Source: Heterodera schachtii | Lineage: Eukaryota; Nematoda; Chromadorea; Rhabditida; Heteroderidae | Direction of reading: 5' to 3' | NCBI GenBank assembly: GCA_023374025.1 | Contig: SIJG01000045.1 | Location: 393,008-457,007 of the forward strand | DNA length: 64,000 nt | In this document: in pieces, positions 43,793 to 55,974 of the stretch | Numbering within the stretch: the stretch's first letter is position 1 | Layout: the number at the start of each line of letters is the position of its first letter | Position numbers and translations under genes: made by a program | The notes under the pieces: generated by a model | What the model was told of the DNA's origin: nothing | The model's input: only the letters and a program-made list of their open reading frames with translations | The model's database searches: none

Positions 43793-43869
43793 NNNNNNNN
43801 NNNNNNNNNNNNNNNNNNNNNNNNNNNNNNNNNNNNNNNNNNNNNNNNNNNNNNNNNNNNNNNNNNNNN
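43793..43869. other. Assembly gap (77 N)
   Basis: Unknown bases. The gap falls inside a gag fragment, so repeats on both sides probably defeated assembly. Confidence 1.
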
Positions 43870-44186
43870 TTTGTGTTATTTTCTAGTTCCATTAAATTTT
43901 GTCTTCAAAGCATCAATTCTGAGATTAAATTAATTGTTTTTCCTGCGGACTAATTGTTCCTCGGTCAAAGTTTTTATGATTGTGTTATGCTGATTGAATG
44001 AGCCTATGTATTCTGGAATTTAAACAAAATAAATTAATTTATTCATTTAAATCTTAATATTGCTCTTTTTATTAAGTTAACAAATCAGTTAATAATCAAA
44101 CCATATTTTTAATAAATCACTTTCACATTTTAATATATTTTTAATGATAAAAATTTAATTAATTTTTCTCATAGCATTAAATTTTG
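43870..44186. other. AT-rich sequence after the gap
   Basis: No continuation of gag or any retrotransposon domain is visible after the gap. Confidence 0.5.
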
Positions 44187-44266
44187 AAAAAGAATAACAA
44201 TTTTTTCTTTTTATTTACTTTTTTATTTAAAAAGAATAACAATTTTTTCTTTTTATTTCTTTTTTT
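44187..44266 (+). repeat. Tandem duplication, about 40-bp unit
   Basis: AAAAAGAATAACAATTTTTT followed by CTTTTTATTT occurs twice in a row (from 44,187 and 44,228) with almost no change. Confidence 0.75.
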
Positions 44267-46364
44267 AACTTTTACATTTTACTCCACATTATTAGGATTT
44301 ATTTATTGTTGAAAAATGTTATTTCCTCGCTCTGCATCGTCGATTGCGTTTATCCATTGTCGATTGCCGGTATTGCCGCTTGTAATGTCATTTTATTTAT
44401 ATTTTTCTTTATACCTTTTAAATATATTTTCTATTTTATTTTAACCTTGGTGTATTCGGAAAAATTTTAGATTATTTTTTATGATTTTAGACTCGGATTT
44501 TGTCTTGTATATTGTTTTGGGTTTTTGCTAAATAAATTTAATTCGTTTAAGGTATTAAACTAAATAATTTAATAATCTATTATTGTTACTATTAAAGTTT
44601 TATAACAATTTTATTTCGATAAAAGGAGAATGAATTTTTTTAATTTTATTTTTTTTATTTAGCACTGTTACTTTAAAAACTTAATAAATAGTTTACTGTT
44701 ATATCAAATAATTTAACATTTTACCTTTTTGAGATATTATTTTTAATTTCTGACTATTTAATGTAGGATTTTAAAATTTTTATTCAGTAAATTTGGTGTT
44801 GAAATTTCTGTGATTATCTAAAGGAAAGAAAATTTTTAAGAAACATTTCTTAAAATTTTGTTCATTCCAATTGCCTATGTATACACTTGATTTTAAATTA
44901 ACGAAGAATCTATTAAATCATCGAAGTAAATTTAATATGAAATCAAATATATTTGACATATTTAAAATATATATATATATTTTTTAAATTGATTATTTGT
45001 TTGTATTTATCTCTATCGAATTAGTTTGAGACTTTGGAATTACTTATCTCAATTAAATTATTACTCCAGTATTCTCGTTCAGATCTCTTCATATCTTCAT
45101 TTGGTTTGACATACTAAAAAGATTGCCAAAATTGGTATTTAAAGAACAAATTGAAATTGATGGACCAATACTATGTGGTACAATTAATAAAATGATTTTG
45201 CAATTAGCAATTAAACGGGTTTGCTTTAGTTAGGCCCCACACGTTTGGGCCCCAGCCATGTTTTTGGACTCTTTTTGTTTTATAAATAAAATCAAACATT
45301 GTTGATATCATTCGATAGCTCTACAATTAGCCTGCAAAATTTCAAAAAACGTAAATTTAGAACAAACTAATATCCAAGAGTACCTCAGAAACTAGGTTTT
45401 CAGTCATTTTTGGCCATAACTTTTTTGGATCTTAAGCAAAATTTTCTAAATTTTTCATGCTAGAGTGAAACAGCGAATTAATGGCAAACAAATGAAAGTT
45501 TAAACAGAATAATAACACAATAGTGGGGAAAATTATGCAGAAATTTTGGAGGAAATGTTCAAAATGGCGGAAGAAAGGGAAACAAATAAATGACGGAAAA
45601 TTGCAAATTATATAGAATATGATAAACATAGAATAATTAATTATCCATGCCGAATTCAATGATCAATGGACATGGGTGATGACTTAACATTCAATGATAT
45701 TTTTATACATTAATTATCTTATATGAATATTTCTTAGGAATTTTTGTTGACGGTTTATCCAATCATTATTTAAATTAATGACTTAAAATCTGATAATCAT
45801 ATATTAAGGTAAGAGCGCTGAATTGGCAAACATTTTCAACATAAAAACCAATATTTATGCATTATTATAGAAATTTTTCAATTGAAGTCAGTTTATGTCG
45901 TCAAAACTTTATCAAATTTCGAAATGTTGTTGGAAAAAGGGTAAAACAAATTGAGGAATATCAATAGTATAATTGGGATTGTTTTGATAAATGAGGAGGG
46001 ATGATTTAATTTTGAAATTAAAGACGAAAAAAATAAACAAAAGGGAAAACAAATTTTTAACGTACCAACAGAAATAGAGAGAATTCGGGAAGAATTTAAG
46101 CAAAAAATGGCAAAAATATATAAACATGGAAAAGAAATGCCAAGAAAGAAAAGGTAAATTTGGAAAAAGCAATAGAAAATATGGAAAATAATGAAGAAAA
46201 AACAATCTTGAATATGAATATGATGACAAATTTGATTTCATCAACTTTTTGATGTCACTAATTGGTAATTTTTGCAGATCATTTCCTATCATTTCCTATT
46301 TCCAGTTCATTTTTGGTATTTTAATACTATTGCAGCATGGTTATTTTTGAACCATTTTTTAAAA
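44267..46364. other. AT-rich stretch without recognised genes
   Basis: Mostly plus-strand T-rich, with a purine-rich interval at about 45,440-46,230 (many GAGGA and GGAAAA pieces). Frames of 75 and 126 codons on the minus strand here are Phe/Leu-rich products of that composition, not supported genes. An AT microsatellite lies near 44,966. Confidence 0.45.
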
Positions 46365-46580
46365 AATCGGAATGATAGGGTACAAATACTGCCGCGAAAT
46401 GGTCGTCGACCATTACATTGATAGGGCGGGTGAGCGAGGACAAATTGGCGGCGCAAATAAGATTGTTCAATTGGACGAGAGCAAGTTTGGAAAAAGTAAA
46501 TACAATAGAGGACGCTGCATAGAAGGACACTGTAATAATTTTTATGATGTATTAGGAAAATATTTAATTATTCATTTTTA
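46365..46580 (+). pseudogene. Merlin-type (ISXO2-like) transposase fragment
   Basis: A 69-codon frame from ATG 46,372 contains YCREM, then IGGANKIVQLDESKFGKSKY followed by NRGRCIEGH. This is the signature block of ISXO2-like DDE transposases of Merlin elements, where I(V/E)xIDExKFGKRKYNRGR surrounds a catalytic acidic residue. After EGH the expected WVFGG is replaced by unrelated residues and a stop soon follows. No terminal repeats could be paired around it. It is a broken remnant of an autonomous Merlin transposon and a possible past source of activity for the GGTGCT-type elements. Confidence 0.75.
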
Positions 46581-49500
46581 AATTAAATGTTTTTCAAATG
46601 AATATAGTTTATAGTTATTTTAATATATAATTATTCCCCCGTATTTCTTGCACTCTGAGGAATGAATTATTATATTTTCGCCATTTATTTTAACTTAATG
46701 AATCAGCTTCTTTTGTATAGTTTTTCATTTAGTGTTGCTTCAATTAATTATTGTTAACAATTCTTCTCTTCTTTTATTTTCTTTTTCGAGAATTTTTTTT
46801 TTTGAATATCTTAGTTGCTATGCTGTATAATTTTCCATCAAGATTACAGTGATTTATTAAAAAAAGATTATTCATTTAAATATAAAATATGATTCGTCCT
46901 TTCTGCAGTTAAAATTAAGTAAATTTTAAATAAAATTATTTGAATATGATCATTATATTTTTGTTGATAATTTTAAGTTTATGAATTTTTACTTAGAATT
47001 ATTTTATAATATATGTATTTATTTGTTAAATCAAAATCTAAATTTGTGTGATTAGTTTATTAGATTAGAATTACTCGCGTTTTAATGTTTAGAGGCAATA
47101 CGAGTAGTTTATTCTTTGTATTCGATATTAAAATTATTTATATATTTCTAACAATCGAGAATATAATTTCATTTTTAATTATTCCTTGATAAAAAGATGA
47201 ACATTTTTTAAAATTTTATATGCGTTCCTTTCATTAGACAATTTTAGCATTTCGCTAATTATTTGCATTTTAATTTTAAATAATTATAGCAAGCGCTATT
47301 ATAATTACATATTTTTTTAATTAGTATTTAATATTTTTATTTGATTTTTCTACCGAAAATTCATTTATCGCAACATTTCTCGAAATGATTATATATATAT
47401 ATATATATATTTATTTACATATTATGTTAATAAATTGAAAAGAATAGTTGGTTACATTTTAAATTTTGTTCACAATATTATATAAAGTTTAAAGAAGATT
47501 TTCTTCTTCATTTATTTTCATTCAAACTTCTATAATCTCGCTTAAGTATAGAAATTTGATTTCAAAATGAAGGATCCTATAATTCTTTGGAAATTGAAAT
47601 ATTTTATTTATTCATCTGTTTTTCGATTTTAATTCATTTTTTAAAACTTAAAATCACATTAATCACAACTTTTTAACTGAAAATCACATTAAGCACAACG
47701 TTTTTCATTAATTAATTATTTATAAAAATTCTTTAAAATAAATTTTTTATATTAATATTTATTTGGCTTATAGAAAGACTCCTAGTATTCATATTGATAA
47801 ATTAAATTGATGAATTTTATTAATAATCAAAATATCAGTAATAAATCACAAAACAATTAATAATATTCTAAATTTAGTGTATAGTTTTAGCTTTTTAATT
47901 TTTATCCAATTTATTACATTAAACATTCATCTATTTTTGTTTATTGCTTACTAGTTTAATCAATCGCTCTAGTCACCATTTTTTGATAAGGAGGAAGACA
48001 CTTTTTTATCGAATATTGATTTTTCCATTTTAAAATATTTTAATTAAGGCGCGCTTTCTTCATTTAATTTATTTATAATTTCCTTTTCGCATTAATGATA
48101 TTTATTATTTTTTCTGTGTGTGTTGTTAATTTTTTTTTATTGGGTCATTTCAAGAATTAATTTCCATTTAATATAACGATGATATGTTTATATTTGACTA
48201 TTTATTGCCTTTACCATTTTAATATAACTTCCGGAAAATATGAATTTTCTGGTACTATCATTTTTAAAGTGGAATTGGCAATATTATTTTAATAGGTTTT
48301 TTAAAAATTAATTTTTAAATTTAATTTCTTTACTTAATTTTAAGAAAAATTTAATTTTTAATTTAAATGATTAATTTTAGTTTATTACAAGTTTTTTTTT
48401 AATATTTATTAATTAATTCTAGACTTAATTGCCTCAAAAATTATTTGCTACCTAGAACATCGGGTGTTTTTAAAACTCACTTGAAATAATTTTAAATTTT
48501 TAATAAATATATATAATTTCTCTTCCTTAATTTTAAATATGAATTGATTTAAGATAAAAAATAATTTTATTTTTAAATTATGTTTCGTTAATAAGGTGTA
48601 CTTCTGTTATTCGGTGAAAATGGAAAAAAGAAACTTTTATCTTCCATTTTTTGTTTTTCTCTATTGGGAATCTCATTCGAATTTTTGTACGCTTATACAT
48701 TAATTTTTTTAAAGATTTTAGATCATCAAACAAATAATTGCGTAATCCCACCTTTTCGTTTAACGAATATTGTATAGAAAATGTATTCTTAGTTTACATA
48801 GACTAAAAATGCTTTTTTAGCTTATTCTATTCGATTTCCTTTAGAAATTATTGTTATAAAAGAAATAATACATTTGGTGGTGTTCTTCGGGAGTCAAATG
48901 TCTTTTTTTCTGATAAATGGTTTGTAAATTGAAAACTTTCAGTTAAATAAGTTCCAACAGGGAACTTTGAAATCCCATGACGAAATAATTAAGAATTCGA
49001 TTTGTTTGTTTGCTTTCAACAGTTCAAATAAATTTAAGAAATACGCAAAAAATTGCTTTTTAGGAATGTATTTTACAAATTTTCTCAAAATCCAAAATAT
49101 GTGCAAACCCCAAAATATGCCAATATGTTTTATGTGCCAAAATGCCCAAATATATGTTTTTATGTTTTTAGAAGTTGCTCTAAATCAAAAATTGTTTGGA
49201 GAAAATGCCTATTTTTGTAGACCAACTTGTTTATTTATTTTAAATATATAAGGTTTTATAATCCATGTAAAAAAGTAAGATATTTTGCTCACCTTAATAT
49301 GATTTGTTTGAAAATATTTTTGTAATTTAAAACTGTATTCAGTTGTCTTCGCGTGTGAAAAGCAGCCCAAATTGATGTTAGCTTCATTTATATTAAACTA
49401 TTTTAATTTAATTTTAAGTTATTATTTTTATAAAGAAATCTTTTAATTATTATCGCTTTTGAAATTTTTTTTTATTAAATTTGTGACTTAATCTTGTCAA

Positions 49501-51053
49501 ATATATTTTGGCAAATTTTTAGGTTTTTAGTTTTGCATAAATTTTTCTCTATTCAATTCCCTTGCTGGCCACAGGTTGAATATTTTCTTTATTCGACTCC
49601 TAATAATTTATCAATTATATTTTCTTTTAGCATAATAGCTTTTTAAAATGTTTAAAGCTTTGCTTTAGATATTTATTATTTTCTATAAAAATTATGTTTA
49701 TTCCATTTTTTTCAATTAATATTCAGATTTTTTTATTTTTTAGAAGCCTTGTAAAGGCTTTTTCCAAATCTCTGGCCATCCGTTCACTGTTATGGATTTC
49801 TTCAGTATTGTCCATGGTTATATCAAAAACATTTGAATTTTATATTTTTGTTAAGGATTTTTGAAAGTATTTATGATGATATTTTTGATAGTTTTTACTT
49901 TCTCAAATCTTTTTAATTTTTTTGCGAAAAGTTCGATTAAATTCATTTTATTGCTTTTTTAAATTTTGAACATAATAATGAAAATAATAAGTATTTAGGT
50001 ACAAATTCTAATGTCATGTTTAATTACTTCGAATTATTTTAATGTATTTTTATTTAAATTTAAAATTAAGCATTTTTTCTTTATTTCAAATAATAATAAA
50101 ATGATTTAAAATAAAAATAACATGGTATTTATTTCATTATTATAATATTTGTCTTTAATATAATTGTTTTTTTTTAATTTATCAAATCATATTTGAACAC
50201 CCGTTTTAGGTTATTGAAATTGTATAAATTTATTTTATTAAATGGGATTTCAATGAAAAATTCTTTTTTATTATTTTTATTCTTGTAGATTTAACTCTTA
50301 TTTACATGATCACCATTACAATGTTTGAAATATGCGTTTTTTTTGTGTTATTTGTAGTAATTTTCTATTACCTTGATCTCCAGTGAAAAAATTGCATTTA
50401 TTATATATATTCATTATTTTTTGTGAAATTTTTTTATTTTTAAGTTATATTTAATCAAATTCTATTAAATGTTTATTTGTATTTTATGGGGTTTCTTATT
50501 TTATTTTATGAATTATTAATTTGGATTGCATTTATTCAATTAAATTAAAATGCTTTATTCCTTCTTTCTTAATAATGAGATTTTTTAATATCTTTTCATG
50601 CATCTCTTTTTATCTTTTTAAAACTTTATTTTTATTTTTTATAATTAAATTTATATTTTAAATTGTTTGTTGTATTATTGTTTATTTTTATTTTTTTTAA
50701 CAATTCAATGAGGATACTTAATATCATCATCTGGTATTTATTATCTACATAAAATTTCTTTCTTTCTTTTTTCTTTTTTCAATAAGCTGGCTCCATTAGT
50801 ATTCCGATAAAATTATTTTGTCAACACTCTTCTATAAATACAGTTATTCAAATTTAAACGAATATCTATCTCAATAGAAGTATTAAGCTTATCCGGCTCG
50901 AACTTTTATTAGAAAAGATATTATTTTTTAATTTTAATGAAATACATGTATTATTAGGAATTCGTTTATTTTTTCCGGTGCTAATTTGTTTCATAAAATC
51001 CGCCAACATGGGAGTTTATAAAATTCAGCATTTTAGCGAATTTTTCGACAGAA
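46581..51053. other. Long T-rich stretch without recognised genes
   Basis: About 4.5 kb with strong T excess on the plus strand. An (AT)n microsatellite lies at 47,390-47,411. A 94-codon plus frame at 48,967-49,251 has repeated CAAAATATG-type pieces and no domain. No gene was supported. Confidence 0.5.
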
Positions 51054-51250
51054 GTTTTTTATTATTTATATGTTTAATTATTCATTTTTAATATTATTTT
51101 ATTTATTAAAAAAGTTTAGTTATTTGAAAAAAATTTTATCTTGCATCCCATTCAGCCCTTTTTTCTGGGATAATTCTTCAATTTTAATAATTTTTTTATT
51201 TATTTTTATGTTTATTAATTTTTTGTTTCACGAATTGCTATTAATTTATT
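51054..51250 (+). repeat. First copy of a 0.2-kb direct duplication
   Basis: It matches 51,747-51,944 with only a handful of changes, including the shared unusual block CATTCAGCCCTTTTTTCTGG. The copies are about 690 bp apart with unrelated sequence between, so the event is recent. An 85-codon frame through it is Phe/Leu-rich and not called. Confidence 0.8.
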
Positions 51251-51746
51251 TTATTTTTATGACATGTCACAAAAAATATTTTAATATAATTAATTATTTT
51301 CTAGTGGGTTTATTTATATTATATTAGATTTTATAAAACGTTCAATTGGTGAATACAATTCCCATTTTATTTATTGTTCTGGTCAATTCCAATTTGATTT
51401 TAAATTTTTTGAATTAATTTATTCACTCGGCCATTTTATGTCGAAGCTTCTGTTTCAAATATCTAATTTAAATTCAAATTGCAGTATTATTGATTTTCAA
51501 TTTTCGTATTTTTAAATGTGTAATATATTAAATATGATAATTTTCTTTAATAAAAACTCATGCTCAAAACTGCACTTACTGTAATGTCCAAATTGCTTTT
51601 GTGGTTTTAATTTCATTATTCGTTTTCGATTTTAAATTGATCTCTATTAAATTGAAAAATAATTTTAATATATAACCTTTATTACTGTTATGATTTTGTT
51701 ACAAATTAATAAAAAATTTATTTTTAATTTAAATTCGTAGAATGAA

Positions 51747-51944
51747 AGTTTTTTTATTATTTATATGTTTAATTATTCATTTTTAATATTATTTTATTTA
51801 ATAAAAAAGTTTAGTTATTTGAAAAAATTTTTATCTTGCATTCCATTCAGCCCTTTTTTCTGGGATAATTCTTCAATTTTAATAATTTTTTTATTTATTT
51901 TTATGTTTATTAATTTTTTGTGTCACGAATTGCTATAATTTATT
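51747..51944 (+). repeat. Second copy of the 0.2-kb direct duplication
   Basis: See 51,054-51,250. No inverted ends or target duplication suggest a transposon. Confidence 0.8.
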
Positions 51945-53815
51945 TCTACTCTAGTTAAAATTTTTATTTTCTTCAAATTGTTTAATTGTTTTTGTTTTTA
52001 TACTAAAATCATGCTTCTTCCAACGATCAATCTCCAGTCTTCCGGGCTGCGAAGGATTTATTTCAAATTGTTAGATTAATTTTTTGTTTGTCCTTTAATT
52101 GATAAATATTATTTTAATATTTACAGATCATTCTGATTTAAATTCTGAGCAGCTATACAAGACGTTATTCACTTTTTTTCTTCATTTCTTACTTGAGAAA
52201 GTTGGTGATAATTTAATTACTTAGATATTAAATTATGCTGTATTCAAAAATGGATTAATTAATAGGTATTAACATAAAAATTTAAAAATTAGAAATTTTT
52301 TAGTTTTAAATAAATCCGAATTCCAATAATTAAATTGAAAAAAATAATTTCCTATTATTTTTATTAATTTTTTGTATTATTAATTTCCTTTTAAAAGAAA
52401 GATTTAATAATATTTGACGTTAAAATTTATTTATTTAATACACAGTTAATAATTTTAATTGCGTTTTCATAAAATTCATATCAAATGGACTAAAATCAAG
52501 GATAGAAAAATATGAAAACAAAAGGTTTAAACCCATTATTAATATTGCTTTTTTGTTTTTAATTGAAAAATTATTTGTAATTAATTAAGTTAAAATCTTA
52601 TTATGGATAACTTTCTCAATTTCAGAAAAAACAGCCATTCTTATTTCCAATTAAAAATTAAATAAATTTTCAAAATTTATTATTCTATTATAGGAAAATA
52701 TTAAACTGCCGAATGTTACCAACATGTTTTTTTTTAAATATTGTGACGAGTTAATGAATTTTAAAACAAATAATTTATTTTACAATTATTAAAGAGAATT
52801 GCCAATCAATTAAATTATTAAACGTCAATTAAACTAATTTTTATATTTTCAAGTGTTGTTATTTTTCGAGTTCAACCCAGTTTTTCATATTTCAATGATC
52901 ATAAAATGATTTCATAATTTTTTTTCGAGCCCGTTTTCAAGTTTGTTGAGCTCATTATTCAAAATTTTTAAACGAATACTAAATAACTATAAGCTGCACA
53001 TTTTTGTGTTTAATGAATAAAAGGGAAAATTAAGTTTAAATTAATTATTATTGGATCCGTTTTTTAATTTTAATTTTTTTTACCAAGTATACAATAATTT
53101 TTTTATTTTGCAAAAATAATGTTTAGTTCCCTTTTATTTTTTAATATTCTGCTTGCTTTCGTGCTTTTACAATAGATTAAGACATTTATTAATAAATTAG
53201 TGCGTAATTGTATTTTAATTACCGCCATATTCATTAATTTTGTTAAATGTCTCGCTCGTTTGTGTGTTCCATTCGTTTGAGATTAGGGTTAATCATTTCT
53301 ACAAAGTTATTTACTTTCTTTATTTCATTTGTCAGGATTGTCTGAATTCAGTTTTTTTATGAGCTTAAAAACCATGACCAAGGCTTTTTCTCATATGTTT
53401 CTTTAAAACAGATTAAAAAATTATTCCCGACCACGGGGCTCGAACCCTACCTATTATGGACACTTTCTGCCAAATAATTTGATTTTATTTTTACATAATC
53501 GATTCAAAATATTATAATTTTGGTAATTTTGGAGTAATAAATATTTTTATAAATATCACATTTTTTATATTATTGATAATATTTTTAAGGTAAAGAAAAG
53601 TTTTTTTGTTATTTTTTATGATCATTTGGACATAATATAATCATCAAGCTTTACATTTTTATTAAGTTATTCATGATGCAGGTTATTGGTCACCATTCTG
53701 CTCCTATCTTTGGTAAAATTGAAAATTTGTATAATTATAATATACCTTTTATAAATTAATATCTAATTGAAAAATTAAAATAATAATTAATTTAAAAAAC
53801 CTAAATAAAATTCTA
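51945..53815. other. T-rich stretch without recognised genes
   Basis: No ORF or transposon. On the minus strand at 53,430-53,455 GGTTCGAGCCCC resembles a tRNA B box without an A box at the right distance. Confidence 0.45.
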
Positions 53816-54114
53816 GAGGTCGCTGATCACGAATCCGGGCTCAGACCAGCGCTACCTTTCACTACATGAGCTGTACATGGACAAAGAACTGATAGGCTTC
53901 CTGTACCAATAATACCCTCATTGGCGAGATACCCATGAGGGTACCATCCATACAATTTTCGAATTTTATGCTGCCTGTACCATGGTTACCCTCATGGGTA
54001 TGATGCCAATGAGGATATCATCCATACAAATTTTTTAATTTTATTGTTGTTCGAGTTTGGGTCAGGGGTTCGGAATTTGCAAAAATGGGTGCTATATTCG
54101 TGATCAGCGACCTC
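53816..54114. mobile_element. MITE, 299 bp, GATCACGAAT family copy 1
   Basis: Ends are GAGGTCGCTGATCACGAAT and its exact reverse complement (19 bp). The inside holds two related blocks (about 53,905-53,970 and 53,975-54,040), each with TACCCTCAT, CCATGAGG-type inversions and ATCATCCATACAA. No clear target duplication and no coding capacity. Confidence 0.7.
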
Positions 54115-55344
54115 AAATACCCCTTAAAACTTATTTTCATTAATTTCTGAAACACATTTATAGGCATTTGAAAATGTATGTGAAATCTGTCAGGTAAACT
54201 ACATGAGTACCAAATATTCTATTTAACAAATAAAGCATCAAAATTTCGGCACATATAAAGTACATTGCTGCGTGGATGAGTAGTGAAAAGATTCAGTTAA
54301 AGAATGCAAGAATATGTTTTCATAAATAAAATGCTTAGCAACATTTAAAAAAATGGAATACATAAAATACCTAAATTTAATATTTTTATCCAATTTAATC
54401 ATTCTTTTAAACTAAAAGTTAAAAGTAGATTATTTTATATATTTTTAAAAAGATTGCAGAAAATGAGAACCATAAATAATTAAGAAATAATGAAATTAAA
54501 AAAATTAAACAGTGATATGGCGAAATGTGAACAACGTTTGATGGAGTACCGAGAAAAGAAATAAATAACAAATTTTAAGTATGCTTTAAATACATAAATA
54601 TATTAAAATTTTAATTCTCAAAAAATAAAAATTATTTATCTTTGATACGTGACTGAAATCAAACGAGAAATTTGCATTAATAAATAATCACAACTTAACG
54701 GAAATTCTTATGTGTGAGATTTTTTATTTCATTTTAAATTTTCAAAAATCTGAATTAAGGCAAATATATCTGCTATAAAAAATTCAATATAACATAATTA
54801 TATACGAAAAAAAGATATGCATTCGAAAAAAATTGCAACTGGAGATTGACTTGGCGAAAACGGTGAGAGCAACAACGAAGCCGGGGCAACAAGAGAATTA
54901 CAAGATTAAAATTAAGGAAAAATGCCAAAAAAATAAATATTCTCTAATTTTTTGGTAAAGTAAATTAATTAACAAGTGAAACGTGTACTGGCGCAGTACA
55001 CTCATTCCTCAGGGCAAAAATATTACTACAATGAAAGAATATTCAAATTTAAATCCTTAAAAATTTGAGTTGATTTATTATAAATAACAGTAAACAATAA
55101 AAACATAATAAAGTTCATTCATTTATATTAATAAAAAATAATAATTGAAAATAAAAAATTAATAAAATTAAGAAATAGAACATAAAAATAAATAAAGTAT
55201 TTGCGACCAATATTTCGGCGAAAAAGTAATCAATAAATTTAATATAGCCTCGAAATGCATTTATATTAATTTCTTCGTTACTAATCTACTCGAAATTACG
55301 GAAAAAACAAAATTTTAAATTTTACTAAATATGATGCCTCCCAA
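54115..55344. other. A-rich stretch without recognised genes
   Basis: A tight hairpin at 54,982-55,000 (GTGTACTG and CAGTACAC around GCG) and a GC-richer patch at 54,836-54,905 stand out, both unexplained. Confidence 0.45.
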
Positions 55345-55600
55345 TATCGCTCACTGTCTCTCTTTCCTCTTTCACTCTCTCTCTCTCTCCATATCTCACC
55401 CTTTTCCGCACTCTTTATCTATCTCTCTATGTTTCTATTCTCTTCTCTTTATCTTTAATTTATTTTCTATCACAAATCGATGCAAAAAGACACTGACATT
55501 TCTCAGGCAGAAACACCATTTGACATTGTCCCATCCACTGGATCCTTCCCCCTCCCGGCTCTACTTAAAAAGTACCACTCGTTTGAAAATTATTTCACTT
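55345..55600 (+). other. Pyrimidine-rich tract, possible solo LTR debris
   Basis: CTCTCTCTCT-rich sequence to about 55,460, then less biased sequence to CTACTTAAAAAGTACCACTC. The composition resembles the pyrimidine-rich LTR at 41.3 kb, but no sequence match or LTR termini were found. The 93-codon frame is a by-product. Confidence 0.3.
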
Positions 55601-55663
55601 TTTTTTATCTAAATTTTTTGTAAGTTTTTTTTTACACATAATGATGAATACCAGGTGGTTTTT

Positions 55664-55956
55664 GATTTCGCTGATCACGAATATGACAATTATTTGAACC
55701 TTTTCCGAAACCCGAACCCGAATTCAAACAAAAAGTAGAAAGTTCGAATTTTTGAAAATTCTCACTATTGCCATAAAATTGATTAAAAAACCAAAAGTAG
55801 TCACAAATCATTCAAACACATGAAAAAAATGAATTTTGTTCATATTCTTACATAAAAGCAAATTTTCAAAATTCGAACCTTCGACTTTTTGTTCTAGTTT
55901 GGGCTCGGGCTTCGGAATAGGCCCAAATAATTGTCATATTCGTGATCAACGGCCTC
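55664..55956. mobile_element. MITE, 293 bp, GATCACGAAT family copy 2
   Basis: The left end has CGCTGATCACGAATATGACA and the right end is its near complement (about 30 bp inverted). The terminus, length and a GGGCTCGG-type piece near the right end link it to 53,816-54,114. No coding capacity. Confidence 0.7.
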
Positions 55957-55974
55957 CAAAACTCACGGGTACTT

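Noticed and set aside
43125..43892. 255-codon minus-strand frame
   Set aside because: It runs through the N gap and is antisense to the two gag fragments.
45912..46292. 126-codon minus-strand frame
   Set aside because: Phe/Leu-rich translation of a purine-rich strand; no conserved pattern.
48967..49251. 94-codon plus-strand frame with several Cys
   Set aside because: Made of repeated CAAAATATG-like pieces; no domain and no supporting context.
51070..51327. 85-codon hydrophobic frame
   Set aside because: Phe/Leu/Ile run from T-rich DNA; the duplicated copy at 51.75 kb does not keep the frame to its end.
53430..53455. GGTTCGAGCCCC on the minus strand, like a tRNA B box
   Set aside because: No A box at tRNA distance and no acceptor stem; at most a SINE fragment.
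55331..55612. 93-codon Ser/Leu-rich frame
   Set aside because: Product of a CT-rich tract.
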